Source: SIG565 sp045613385 (GTDB taxonomy: Bacteria; Bacillota; Clostridia; Oscillospirales; Acutalibacteraceae). Taken from it: a stretch of DNA of 64,000 bases. The notes below the pieces were generated by a model, which was not told where the DNA came from, made no database searches, and saw only the letters and a program-made list of their open reading frames with translations. Positions 16,183-24,553 of this stretch are shown here, piece by piece. The first letter of the stretch is position 1, and each line of letters opens with the position of its first letter. The translations under genes and the position numbers were made by a program. The stretch lies in the NCBI GenBank assembly GCA_045613385.1, contig JAZLAW010000002.1, positions 1 to 64,000 of the forward strand, in the 5' to 3' direction.

Positions 16183-16896
16183 CTATTTTTTCTCCTTTAT
16201 TATCTTAATTTCCGCATCATTGCCATCACCTTTAATATGTACACGGTTGGCTTTGCAAAGTTCAAGAATTGCTAAAAATGTTGCAACTAATTCCGAACGA
16301 CTTTTAGCACTGTTATAAAGTTTACCCAGTCTTTGTGGACCCTTAGTAATCAAATTTCGCATAACAAAGACGATTTTTGTAGAAACTGATACAATCTTTT
16401 TCGCAACAATTTTTGCAAAAGCATCAGTATTCGGTGGCAATCTTCTTTGTCCTCTGCCAACTGCAGATATGTATGCATCAAATAAAACTTCTTTTGGATG
16501 AATAAGTTCATATGTTTTAGGGAGTTCGACCTTAGAGGGTGCTTTAACAAACTTATCGAAACCATCGGTTTGCAGAGCTAATAATTCAGCAATTTTACGG
16601 CAAGTCTGATATTCAATCAACTCGCCGACAAATTCATCTTTTAATTGTTCATACTCTTCGTGCTTCGGTAAAAGTTTAACCGTTTTTAAATAAATTAATC
16701 TTGACGCCATCTCAAGAAACTCACTGGCAATATCGGTGGTATCTTGCTGCATGATTTCAATCTGCTCGAGATACTGGTCGATAAGGACGGTAAGTTTGAT
16801 ATCATAAATATCTAATTTATTTCTTGCTATCAGTTGTAGCAGCAAGTCGAGTGGTCCTTCAAAGCCTTCAAATTTATAAGATAAATTACTTTCCAT
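16183..16896 (-). CDS. scpA: Segregation and condensation protein A
   Basis: A 237-residue kleisin ScpA that bridges the SMC heads in chromosome condensation. N-terminus YKFEGFEGPLDLLLQLI, then a long helical middle with FLEMASRLIYLKTVKLLP and a C-terminal winged-helix part. GGGG precedes the ATG. It lies 13 bp after the site-2 protease gene. Confidence 0.95.
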   Translation of the reverse strand: MESNLSYKFEGFEGPLDLLLQLIARNKLDIYDIKLTVLIDQYLEQIEIMQQDTTDIASEFLEMASRLIYLKTVKLLPKHEEYEQLKDEFVGELIEYQTCRKIAELLALQTDGFDKFVKAPSKVELPKTYELIHPKEVLFDAYISAVGRGQRRLPPNTDAFAKIVAKKIVSVSTKIVFVMRNLITKGPQRLGKLYNSAKSRSELVATFLAILELCKANRVHIKGDGNDAEIKIIKEKK

Positions 16897-16909
16897 ATAT
16901 TACCCCGAT

Positions 16910-17590
16910 TTATATAAATAAAGAAAAAATATTACTTAATAGATCAGAAATACCGTTATAAATATAACCCGACAGAATATCGAGCGGTGTGGACAAAATG
17001 CCTGTATAAAGCAAAACAAATACAACAATAATTAAATAACGTTCATATTGCATAACTTTATAATACATTCTGCTTGGTAAAACGGCAGTTAAAATTCTTG
17101 AGCCATCGAGCGGTGGTATAGGAATCAAATTAAATACCGCAAGATGAATATTGATTATTGCGATATAATCAAAGAAAAGCGACAGATACACCAGAAAACT
17201 TCCGCTAAATTTTCTATAAAGTATAAAAACAAAAAAATCTAAAGCCAAAGAAAAGAATGCGATAATTATATTGGAAATGGGACCCGCAACCGCGGTAATA
17301 GCCATATCCCGCTTTGGATTTTTAAAATTACGAGTGTTTACCGGAACCGGTTTGGCCCATCCAAAACCGAATAGTAAAATAAAGGCAGCACCAATATAGT
17401 CAATATGCGCAAAAGGATTTAAAGACAACCTGCCACTATATCTTGCCGTGCGGTCTCCAAGCTTGTCCGAAGCATACGCGTGTGCAAATTCATGCGCTGG
17501 TAATGTTAAAAAAATTACAATAAAACTTGATAAAGCATATACAATAAATTCTGTTATGCCGATATTACCTTTAACTGCATCGAACAACAA
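16910..17590 (-). CDS. Site-2 protease-family zinc metalloprotease (M50)
   Basis: A polytopic membrane protease of the M50B group (YwhC/RseP-like, short form without PDZ). The zinc motif HEFAH is near residue 35 (HEFAHAYASDKLGD). The third ligand region is FNLIPIPPLDGSRIL. About six membrane segments. I chose the TTG at 17590 (226 residues) because GGAG lies 9 nt upstream; the longer TTG at 17605 overlaps that site. This short form is regularly found upstream of scpA. Substrate unknown; first gene of the operon. Confidence 0.9.
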   Translation of the reverse strand: MLFDAVKGNIGITEFIVYALSSFIVIFLTLPAHEFAHAYASDKLGDRTARYSGRLSLNPFAHIDYIGAAFILLFGFGWAKPVPVNTRNFKNPKRDMAITAVAGPISNIIIAFFSLALDFFVFILYRKFSGSFLVYLSLFFDYIAIINIHLAVFNLIPIPPLDGSRILTAVLPSRMYYKVMQYERYLIIVVFVLLYTGILSTPLDILSGYIYNGISDLLSNIFSLFI

Positions 17591-17616
17591 GACATACCAC
17601 TCCAATCTAATTAAAT

Positions 17617-17645
17617 ATTATATAACATTTTAATCCAAAATACAA
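17617..17645 (-). promoter_or_regulatory. Promoter of the site-2 protease-scpAB operon
   Basis: On the minus strand: TTGTAT (17640-17645), 17-bp spacer, TATAAT (17617-17622), 27 bp before the TTG start. It begins just after the amidase terminator. Confidence 0.75.
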
Positions 17646-17648
17646 GAA

Positions 17649-17673
17649 AAAGCTTGTGTTTTACACAAGCTTT
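17649..17673 (-). terminator. Amidase terminator
   Basis: aaagcttgtgt (17649-17659) pairs with acacaagcttt (17663-17673). On the minus strand the stem is followed by TTTCTTG. The stem overlaps the amidase stop codon. Confidence 0.8.
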
Positions 17674-18412
17674 AATAAAAGTTGAGAAAATTACTGCTCA
17701 CAAACCCTGAAATCCCATTATAATCAATTGAGCTCCACTCACCGTTATTTGCATAGACAGTAACGGTAGCGCCATTGGGTGCTCGACCAATAATCTGTGA
17801 ATTGATTGAAGGCATATTTCTAATGTTAAGATTTCTGCCCATTGTTTCAACAACCGCAAATTGATTACCTTCCGGCATCATAAAAGGTATATCAAAATAA
17901 TCTGCCAGAGACACTACCACATTTCGTGCAATTTCATCAATATTGTTTCTTATCCAATTTGCATCTTCTGTATTATCGTGATATGCAAACTCTATTAGCA
18001 CAGATGGTGCACGAGTTCTGGTAACTTCCCCTAATGTTGTTGTAGGAATTGTACGTACAAGATTTGGTAATGGATATATTAATTTTAAATTGTTAGCTAG
18101 TATGTCTGCCAATCTTTTCCCCGATGCACTACCGGGATAGTAATATACTTCACTCCCCCTATTCTGCCCCGCATTCTGCGGTGCAGAAGCGTTGGAATGA
18201 AGAGCCAAATGTACATCGTATCTTCCCATATTTGATTCTCTGATTGAAGATGCAGCCGTCATATCGGGCGTATTTCTCGAATATGAGATACCTGTAGCAT
18301 TAAGATAAGGAATCATAGCATCCGCTATAAGATTCATATAATATTCTTCATTTCCACCGCCTACATAGGGATTAAATTCTTGAGTTGATGGACTCAAATA
18401 TATTCTTGGCAT
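17672..18412 (-). CDS. N-acetylmuramoyl-L-alanine amidase with C-terminal SH3 domain
   Basis: A 246-residue protein. The Amidase_3 domain (about 1-170) has YLSPSTQEFNPYVGGGNEE in the place of the first zinc-ligand strand, HLALHSNAS, GSEVYYYPGS and VLIEFAYHDN carrying the catalytic Glu. An SH3b domain (about 180-246) has LNIRNMPSINSQIIG and ENGEWSSI-like residues (NNGEWSSIDYN). The first zinc-binding position, usually DPGHGG, reads SPSTQE here and lacks the His. No signal peptide is present, so it may be mother-cell cytoplasmic, released by lysis, or endolysin-like. An SD-containing hairpin lies upstream. Confidence 0.85.
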   Translation of the reverse strand: MPRIYLSPSTQEFNPYVGGGNEEYYMNLIADAMIPYLNATGISYSRNTPDMTAASSIRESNMGRYDVHLALHSNASAPQNAGQNRGSEVYYYPGSASGKRLADILANNLKLIYPLPNLVRTIPTTTLGEVTRTRAPSVLIEFAYHDNTEDANWIRNNIDEIARNVVVSLADYFDIPFMMPEGNQFAVVETMGRNLNIRNMPSINSQIIGRAPNGATVTVYANNGEWSSIDYNGISGFVSSNFLNFY

Positions 18413-18413
18413 A

Positions 18414-18455
18414 AATAAACACTCCCCGATTTACAGTATATGTTTTGGGGAGTGT
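18414..18455 (-). terminator. Terminator-like hairpin containing the amidase ribosome binding site
   Basis: acactcccc (18419-18427) pairs with ggggagtgt (18447-18455). On the minus strand a T-rich stretch follows the 3' arm, and that arm holds the GGGGAG Shine-Dalgarno of the amidase gene. It can end the upstream transcript and also hide the start of the amidase gene. Confidence 0.65.
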
Positions 18456-18465
18456 TTTGTTAAAA

Positions 18466-19005
18466 TTATTTATTGAGATTATATGCGGTAATCTCTTTTT
18501 TAACTACTGAAGCAAACCAACAGTAAAGCGCTTCGCCAAGTTCCTGATATATCGGGTCTCCATCGTGAGAACAAAGCATAGCAAAAGTTTGTCCGATTCT
18601 TCTATCAATTTCATTTTTACGGCGATACGCCAGATAATAGAACGAAAATGCACCTGTGTCACTGCAAGTATTATATATATCTGCCGCCTGATTTTTTAAC
18701 GTATCGAGAAAACTTTTCTCTGCTATTCCCGCAACAGTATCATTAACACAATACTCATCGAGTGTTACAGTGACCGTAAAAGACAAAAGCAGTTGTCTTT
18801 GCGAGAGCATCTGTGAATCTGTATTATCATCAGCAAAAACGGTATCAACATTTTTTAGGAATGTTTTTGCCACCGAATTACCCAGTTGTTTTGCGGACTT
18901 TTTTTGTTCGGATGAAAGTAATGTATCAATAGAGTCCGAACTATTGCTCTTTATTGACTGTGATGGTCTACTGCCCGCAATTTTGATATCACTATCATCA
19001 AACAA
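18466..19005 (-). CDS. Protein of unknown function
   Basis: A 179-residue protein I do not recognise. The first about 45 residues are Ser/Asp-rich and likely disordered (IKSNSSDSIDTLLSSEQKKS). Residues about 65-175 look helical and globular, with QLLLSFTVTVTLDEYC, FSFYYLAYRRKNEIDRRIG and LYCWFASVVKKEI. No signal peptide or membrane helix. TTG start; the AGGGTGG before it is in the last codons of the TSCPD gene, and the start lies 1 nt past that stop. Rrf2-TSCPD-this gene form a compact cluster. Confidence 0.75.
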   Translation of the reverse strand: MFDDSDIKIAGSRPSQSIKSNSSDSIDTLLSSEQKKSAKQLGNSVAKTFLKNVDTVFADDNTDSQMLSQRQLLLSFTVTVTLDEYCVNDTVAGIAEKSFLDTLKNQAADIYNTCSDTGAFSFYYLAYRRKNEIDRRIGQTFAMLCSHDGDPIYQELGEALYCWFASVVKKEITAYNLNK

Positions 19006-19006
19006 A

Positions 19007-19267
19007 CTAATCCACCCTGCTTTCTTTATAATTTTTTAGTGCAGCTGCCAACTGTGCTGGACAAGAAGTCTGCTTAAAACCGCATTTGATGTTTTCGAGT
19101 TTTTCAATAACTTCATCAATTTTCATGCCGACAACTAAATTAGAAATGCCTTTCAGATTTCCGTTGCAACCACCTGTAAAGATAACGGATTTAATTATAC
19201 CGTTATCATCGACATCTATTTCTATATTACGTGAACAAACGCTGACAGGTGTATAATTAAACTTCAT
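19007..19267 (-). CDS. TSCPD-domain protein (TIGR03905-like)
   Basis: An 86-residue protein with VSVCSRNIEIDVDDNGIIKS, GGCNGNLKGIS and the TSCPAQLA motif that names the TSCPD domain. The same domain occurs at the C-terminus of class II ribonucleotide reductases; the stand-alone form is a putative metal-binding protein of unknown role. ATG 19267 is selected because AAGGAG precedes it by 8 nt. It overlaps the end of the Rrf2 gene by 11 bp, so the two are probably coupled. Confidence 0.85.
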   Translation of the reverse strand: MKFNYTPVSVCSRNIEIDVDDNGIIKSVIFTGGCNGNLKGISNLVVGMKIDEVIEKLENIKCGFKQTSCPAQLAAALKNYKESRVD

Positions 19268-19661
19268 TTTTAAAACTCCTTGAAAAATTCGCTTCTTTAA
19301 ATAATTTTTGAGTATAAGAACTAACCATTTCAAAAGTATTTCGAAAATAACATTCTCCCTTGGGATGAGTACAAATGAGACTGTCTTTTTGGCAACTGCT
19401 AAAAGTAATCGGACCCGAAATTAAAGCTATTACATCGTAAAGAGTAATATTCTCGGGCTCCTTAGCTAAAACATATCCGCCCTTTGCACCTTTATACGAC
19501 TTTACTATTCCGCCTTTGGATAGCTTATGAAGTATTTTTAAAGTATAACGCGGTGTTACTCCCGTCCGCTCAGAAATACTTCCTGCATCAAGTTTTTCAC
19601 CTGTTTCTGCAAGACAAGCAACAATTCTTATAGCATAATCTGTTTCACAGTTCAGAAGCAT
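19257..19661 (-). CDS. Rrf2-family transcriptional regulator (IscR-like)
   Basis: A 134-residue winged-helix regulator. N-terminal HTH begins MLLNCETDYAIRIVACLAE with SISERTGVTPRYTLKILHKL as the recognition part, and the wing is KGAKGGYVLAK. Three cysteines at 90, 97 and 104 (C-x6-C-x6-C) lie where IscR has its [2Fe-2S] ligands (C-x5-C-x5-C), so a cluster or redox sensing is plausible. Target unknown. It follows rpoD by 4 bp and overlaps the TSCPD gene. Confidence 0.9.
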   Translation of the reverse strand: MLLNCETDYAIRIVACLAETGEKLDAGSISERTGVTPRYTLKILHKLSKGGIVKSYKGAKGGYVLAKEPENITLYDVIALISGPITFSSCQKDSLICTHPKGECYFRNTFEMVSSYTQKLFKEANFSRSFKNEV

Positions 19662-19665
19662 ATTA

Positions 19666-20724
19666 TTATCTATCCTTAAATTTATTACTACGTACCGGAT
19701 GACGCAATTTTCTGAGAGCTTTAGCTTCTATCTGTCTGATACGTTCTCTTGTTACGTTGAACTCCATACCAACTTCTTCAAGTGTATGACATCTTCCATC
19801 GTGTAAACCAAAGCGCAAACGTATTACGGCTTCTTCACGCGGAGTAAGGGTTTTAAGAACACTGTCAATATCTTCATTTGTAATAGTTTTAAGAGCTGCG
19901 TCATCTGGAGCCAAAGCATCATCATCGCGTATAAAATCCATAAGACGACTGTCTTCTTCAGGCCCGATGGGTGTTTCCATAGAAACCGGTTCCTGTGCTA
20001 CGCGCATAATTTCGCGAACACGCTCAACCGATAAGTTCATTTTCTCAGCAATGAGTTCTTCACTCGGCTCATATCCGTTTTCGTGGAGTAACTGACTCTG
20101 AATTTTTTTAAGTCGGTTGATGGTTTCTACCATATGAACAGGGATACGGATGGTTCTTGCCTGGTCTGCGATAGCACGTGTAATTGCCTGTCTAATCCAC
20201 CAGGTAGCATATGTTGAGAATTTAAAGCCTTTTGTATAGTCAAATTTATCAACAGCTTTTATAAGACCAACATTGCCTTCCTGTATTAAATCAAGGAAAT
20301 ACATTCCCCTACCAACATATTTTTTGGCAATACTTACAACAAGTCTTAAGTTAGCTTCGGTTAAACGTTGCTTTGCCAATTCATCCCCGTTGCTAAGTTT
20401 AATGGCAAGTTCAATTTCCTCATCAGATGACAAAAGCGGAACTCGACCGATTTCTCTAAGATAAACCTTTACCGGGTCATCAAGAGCCACCATATCAATA
20501 TTGACATCATCTTCCAACTCATCAATGTTAATTTCTTCGAGTTTTAATTCATCATCAGTAGGCTCCCCATCTAACTCCAAAAGCGGCGGTTCGGCAAAAA
20601 GTTCATCAATATCATCCGGAGCATTTTCAAGGTCATCTAAAGAATCGCCCTTGGTTTCACTTTCTTCATATTCTGAAACATCTTTGATATTTAAATTTTC
20701 GTTGTTTTCTAATTCCTTTTTCAT
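19666..20724 (-). CDS. rpoD: Primary sigma factor RpoD (SigA)
   Basis: A 352-residue sigma-70. An acidic N-terminal stretch (about 1-85) stands in for region 1.1. Region 1.2 begins DPVKVYLREIGRVPLLS. Region 2 has DLIQEGNVGLIKAVDKFDY and FSTYATWWIRQAITRAI. Region 3 has RIPVHMVETINRL. Region 4 has LTPREEAVIRLRFGL, TLEEVG and VTRERIRQIEAKALRKL. It follows dnaG by 3 bp, the usual dnaG-rpoD pairing; rpsU is not in the operon. Confidence 0.98.
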   Translation of the reverse strand: MKKELENNENLNIKDVSEYEESETKGDSLDDLENAPDDIDELFAEPPLLELDGEPTDDELKLEEINIDELEDDVNIDMVALDDPVKVYLREIGRVPLLSSDEEIELAIKLSNGDELAKQRLTEANLRLVVSIAKKYVGRGMYFLDLIQEGNVGLIKAVDKFDYTKGFKFSTYATWWIRQAITRAIADQARTIRIPVHMVETINRLKKIQSQLLHENGYEPSEELIAEKMNLSVERVREIMRVAQEPVSMETPIGPEEDSRLMDFIRDDDALAPDDAALKTITNEDIDSVLKTLTPREEAVIRLRFGLHDGRCHTLEEVGMEFNVTRERIRQIEAKALRKLRHPVRSNKFKDR

Positions 20725-20727
20725 TCC

Positions 20728-22485
20728 CTATTCTCCCTTTTTAATATTAATAATATCCTGAAGATTCTTTTCCCAATCTTCAACCGAAGAATCTCCGGCA
20801 TTCCCCAATGCCTTAATTCTACTTTCACTGATTATAACATTAATACAGTCATATAAAACATCTTCGGCGTTTTCAACACCGTTTTGCAATGAAACAATAT
20901 ATCCAAGTTCCGATGGTGAAAACCTATCTCCTAAAAAGGATATATCTATCGCTTTATTATCAATTAAAATATCCGCAAATTCGGTATATATTCGTTTATT
21001 AAGCTCCGACACCATCTGTTGCGGTTTTAATTTTTCGTACGCTTTTTCAAACAAATCCGGGTGTTGCATCAAAACCGACAAAAAGGTTTCTTCCGCCGCC
21101 ACAATTTTAGGAATAATACGTTTTTCAGGGTTGACATCGTTTCGGGTAAATTTTGGAGTTAAGATATCATTAATTTCCTTTTTAATGCGTTGCTTTGAAC
21201 GGTTTGAGCGTTTTTCTTTGATTTTTGCAGCTAATGCGGTCTTTGAAACACCGTATTTTTGTGACAATTTACTTTCATACAAATCTACCGTTAATGCATC
21301 ATCTACCGTTGCCAAAACTTCTGCGGCTTTTATCAAGTATTTCAGTCTGCCATCATCCGACACCATATCAATGCCCTCGGCGGCGCGCAGTAGCCTATAT
21401 TCTATATCGCTTACCGCACCGTCAAGCAACATTCTGAATCTTGCAGGACCATTTTTTTTAATAAACTCATCTGGGTCCTTGCACTCCGGCAAAACCAAAA
21501 CACGAATCGGAACACCTAAATCTTTCATAGTCTCAAGCGCTCTCATAACCGCCTTTTGACCCGCGGCATCTGCATCAAGCGTTACAACTATTTCTTTTGT
21601 GTAACGGCTAAGTAATTTTGCCTGTTCTATCGTGAAAGCTGTACCAAGCGGTGCTACAGTGTTTACAAAACCAGCCTGTTGAAGTGAAACAACATCCATA
21701 TTGCCTTCAACAAGAATTATACGTTCACTGCAATCATTTTTAGCAAAGTTAATACCAAACAGGTTTTGACCTTTTTTATATACTAATGTATCAGTTGTAT
21801 TAATAAATTTGGCAGCTTTTTCGTCCAGTGGATTTTTTCTGCCGCTAAAAGCAATTACATTACCGCGTAAATTTATAATTGGAAACATAACTCTGTTTCG
21901 GAAACGGTCATAAAACTTGCCGGAACTGTTCTTTGAAATAACATTTGCCTGTAACATATCGGCTTCGGAATAGCCCAACTTTTTAAGGTGACGAAGCAGT
22001 AAATCCCATTCGTTTGGTGCCGCGCCTAAACCAAAATGTTTAATCGTTTTAAGGCTTAGCCCACGCCCTATAAGATAATCAAGCGCCCATTTTCCACCCT
22101 GTGACATTAAATACTGATGAAAAAATCTTGCGGCATCTTTATTTATGTTAAGAATATTTTGCCTGAGTTTCTGCATTGAATCATCATAACTGTCGTCCGG
22201 CAACGCCACACCCGAACGCTCAGCCAATAATTTTACAGCTTCTATATAATCCAAATTCTCAATTAATTTAGTAAAGGTAAAAATGTCTCCACCGACACCG
22301 CAACCAAAGCAATAAAATGAACCATTATCGGGATATAACGTAAAAGAAGGCGTCTTTTCGTTATGGAAAGGACAAAGACCAATTAGATTTTTACCTCTGC
22401 GTTTCAAATTAACGTAAGGAGATATAACTGTTTCAATATCGTTTCGGTATTTTATTTCAGATAAAATTTCTTCCGGAATTGCCAA
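20728..22485 (-). CDS. dnaG: DNA primase DnaG
   Basis: A 585-residue primase that makes RNA primers at the replication fork. CHC2 zinc finger near the N-terminus (CPFHNEKTPSF and FYCFGCG). RNAP basic region with GFSGR-like IAFSGRKNP. TOPRIM domain with ILVEGNMDV and TLDADAAG. The C-terminal helicase-binding domain is about 450-585. TTG start after AAAGGAGG. The dgt-dnaG-rpoD order is common in Clostridia. Confidence 0.98.
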   Translation of the reverse strand: MAIPEEILSEIKYRNDIETVISPYVNLKRRGKNLIGLCPFHNEKTPSFTLYPDNGSFYCFGCGVGGDIFTFTKLIENLDYIEAVKLLAERSGVALPDDSYDDSMQKLRQNILNINKDAARFFHQYLMSQGGKWALDYLIGRGLSLKTIKHFGLGAAPNEWDLLLRHLKKLGYSEADMLQANVISKNSSGKFYDRFRNRVMFPIINLRGNVIAFSGRKNPLDEKAAKFINTTDTLVYKKGQNLFGINFAKNDCSERIILVEGNMDVVSLQQAGFVNTVAPLGTAFTIEQAKLLSRYTKEIVVTLDADAAGQKAVMRALETMKDLGVPIRVLVLPECKDPDEFIKKNGPARFRMLLDGAVSDIEYRLLRAAEGIDMVSDDGRLKYLIKAAEVLATVDDALTVDLYESKLSQKYGVSKTALAAKIKEKRSNRSKQRIKKEINDILTPKFTRNDVNPEKRIIPKIVAAEETFLSVLMQHPDLFEKAYEKLKPQQMVSELNKRIYTEFADILIDNKAIDISFLGDRFSPSELGYIVSLQNGVENAEDVLYDCINVIISESRIKALGNAGDSSVEDWEKNLQDIINIKKGE

Positions 22486-22506
22486 AGTTATTCCTCCTTT
22501 TTTAAA

Positions 22507-23505
22507 TTATAAATTCCAGGATTTCGGTATGTAAATGTCACTATACGCAACGGTTGCGTAATGGTCGGTCATACCCGCTATATAGTCAACAACCGCGCGT
22601 TCTATACCTTCGTTTTCCATAATCTTTTTATATTCAAAAACAAGCTTTTCGGGATGTGACATATAATAATCGAAAAGTCCCTTAATTATTCCAAAGACTT
22701 TACTTTCTTCACTCTTAGCTTTTGGATTACGATATACACTTTCAAAAAGATATTCGTGCAGAATATCATAATATTTATTTGTGTACTCATCTAATTTTAC
22801 AAAATCGGTACTATTGTTCACAACCGACGTTACCAAGGCATCAATTCGCTCACTCTTGGTACTGCCGAGTGCAGAGACAACATCTCTTGGTAAATCATTC
22901 TCAGAAATTATACCGCCGCGTATTGCATCGTCTATATCGTGATTAATATATGCAATACGGTCGGAAACGCGAACAACTTGTCCTTCAAGAGTAGAAGCCC
23001 AGTTACCTTTTGTATGACATAAAATACCATCAAGTACTTCTGTAGTAAGATTGAGCCCTTCGCCTGATTTTTCAATCACTTTGCATACTCTGACACTTTG
23101 AGCATAATGTGTAAAATCGAATGAAGCCAACTCATTTAAAGCTCTTTCCCCTGCATGACCAAACGGAGTGTGACCAAGGTCGTGGCCCAAGGCAATAGCT
23201 TCGGTAAGGTCTTCATTAAGTCTTAACGCACGTGAAATAGTACGTGCAATCTGAGCAACCTCCAGCGTATGCGTAAGACGTGTCCTATAGTGGTCAGATT
23301 CGGGCGACAAAAAAACCTGGGTTTTATGCTTGAGCCTTCTGAAAGCTTTTGAATGAATAATTCTGTCACGGTCTCTCTGAAATTCAGTTCTTAAAGAACA
23401 TTTTTCTTCATAAACTTCTCGACCTTGAGAATTGCAACTGAGCATTGCCTTATCAGATAAAAACAATTTTTCTCTCTGTTCAAATTCTTCCCTAAAATTT
23501 GCCAT
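22507..23505 (-). CDS. dgt: dGTPase-like HD-domain phosphohydrolase
   Basis: A 332-residue deoxyguanosinetriphosphate triphosphohydrolase-like protein. HD motif region TRLTHTLEVAQIARTI and GHDLGHTPFGHAGERALNEL; dNTPase N-terminal marks SKAFRRLKHKTQVF. It likely hydrolyses dNTPs to nucleoside and triphosphate. ATG 23505 follows GGAGG by 7 nt; an upstream in-frame start at 23556 has no site. A TTGGCA (23551-23556), 17 bp, TATTAA (23528-23533) promoter lies just upstream. Confidence 0.92.
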   Translation of the reverse strand: MANFREEFEQREKLFLSDKAMLSCNSQGREVYEEKCSLRTEFQRDRDRIIHSKAFRRLKHKTQVFLSPESDHYRTRLTHTLEVAQIARTISRALRLNEDLTEAIALGHDLGHTPFGHAGERALNELASFDFTHYAQSVRVCKVIEKSGEGLNLTTEVLDGILCHTKGNWASTLEGQVVRVSDRIAYINHDIDDAIRGGIISENDLPRDVVSALGSTKSERIDALVTSVVNNSTDFVKLDEYTNKYYDILHEYLFESVYRNPKAKSEESKVFGIIKGLFDYYMSHPEKLVFEYKKIMENEGIERAVVDYIAGMTDHYATVAYSDIYIPKSWNL

Positions 23506-23569
23506 AATTCCTCCAAGAATGCTTTCTTTAATAATATATTCGTTAAAAAATGCCAAAAACCTTTAAAAT

Positions 23570-24202
23570 TTATAAATTTTTCTTAAAAGGTGCATAAAAT
23601 TCATCTATTTCTTGAATTTTAACTCTGCCGTTTAAAGAATTAATCAGTTTTTCAGAAAAATTATTATAAAATACTTCTTCAATATTAGCCTTAATTATTA
23701 CATCGGATAAAAATTCTGTATGTACAATTTCAGCAGAAAAGTTCTCCAATATTTTTTTCACAATTTCAAACTGATTATATTCACATTTGATATTAATAGA
23801 AATACAGTTACGCATTTCATAAATTTCCGAACCTTCAACCGCTTTTGCCGCAGCAGAAGAATAAGCCCGAACAAGACCCCCTGTTCCAAGCAATACTCCA
23901 CCAAAATAACGGGTTACAACGATAACAACATTTTTCAGTTTGTTACCCAAAATTACATCCAGGACAGGTTTGCCGGCGGTTCCGTGGGGTTCATTATCAT
24001 CCGAAAAACGCGCCACATTACCTTTTTCTAAAACAAATGCATAGACATTATGTTTTGCATCCCAGTATTTTGATTTGATATCCGAGATAAATTCAAATGC
24101 TTCTGTTTCACTCTCTACATGAGAAATTGTAGCTATGAAACGAGAGCGTTTTTCAGTTATTTCTGCATTACAAGTATTTAAAACAGTTGAAAAAAGTTCC
24201 AT
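23570..24202 (-). CDS. yigZ: YigZ/IMPACT-family protein
   Basis: A 210-residue protein of the YigZ (YvyE) family, related to the eukaryotic GCN1-binding IMPACT proteins. Motifs: EKRSRFIATISHVES, DAKHNVYAFVL, FSDDNEPHGTAGKPVLDVI and TRYFGGVLLGTGGLVRAYS. The second half is an EF-G domain V-like fold. Molecular role is not settled. GGAGG precedes the ATG. Confidence 0.92.
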   Translation of the reverse strand: MELFSTVLNTCNAEITEKRSRFIATISHVESETEAFEFISDIKSKYWDAKHNVYAFVLEKGNVARFSDDNEPHGTAGKPVLDVILGNKLKNVVIVVTRYFGGVLLGTGGLVRAYSSAAAKAVEGSEIYEMRNCISINIKCEYNQFEIVKKILENFSAEIVHTEFLSDVIIKANIEEVFYNNFSEKLINSLNGRVKIQEIDEFYAPFKKNL

Positions 24203-24230
24203 AACTATCCTCCGGTCTTACTGTCTTTAA

Positions 24231-24262
24231 GTAAAAGAAAACCGTAACCAAGCGGTTACGGT
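24231..24262 (-). terminator. rpmE terminator
   Basis: accgtaacc (24241-24249) and ggttacggt (24254-24262) form a stem with a four-base loop. On the minus strand TTTTCTTTTAC follows. It lies 17 bp past the rpmE stop. Confidence 0.88.
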
Positions 24263-24278
24263 ATACTTTAAAAATAAC

Positions 24279-24482
24279 TTACTTGTCCAAGCCAAAACGT
24301 TTCTTAAATCTGTCAACACGTCCGCCTGTATCAACGAGTTTCTGTCTTCCGGTAAAGAACGGATGACATTTTGAGCAGATATCCAAATGAATATCTTTCT
24401 TTGTTGAGCTTGTTTCAAACTCTGCACCGCAAGCACATTTAATTACAGTCTTTTCATACTGTGGATGAATACCCTGTTTCAT
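24279..24482 (-). CDS. rpmE: Ribosomal protein bL31 (zinc-binding form)
   Basis: A 67-residue bL31 of the 50S subunit, beginning MKQGIHPQY. It has the two cysteine pairs (CACG and CSKC) of the zinc-containing C+ form and HPFFTGRQKLVDTGGRVDRF. The ATG at 24482 is preceded by AAAGGGGTG. It is monocistronic with its own promoter and terminator. The C- paralogue used under zinc limitation is not in the window. Confidence 0.97.
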   Translation of the reverse strand: MKQGIHPQYEKTVIKCACGAEFETSSTKKDIHLDICSKCHPFFTGRQKLVDTGGRVDRFKKRFGLDK

Positions 24483-24517
24483 GGTGTCACCCCTTTCAAA
24501 AATTCGATAACATAGTG

Positions 24518-24546
24518 ATGATACCATAACTCACGCAAAAATGCAA
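24518..24546 (-). promoter_or_regulatory. rpmE promoter
   Basis: On the minus strand: TTGCAT (24541-24546), 17-bp spacer, TATCAT (24518-24523), 35 bp before the ATG. Confidence 0.7.
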
Positions 24547-24553
24547 GTAAAAT

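Noticed and set aside
17605..17605. TTG 17605 as the site-2 protease start
   Set aside because: It directly overlaps the GGAG that is correctly spaced for the TTG at 17590.
21131..21559. 142-aa plus-strand frame
   Set aside because: Antisense to dnaG and without ribosome binding site or family features.
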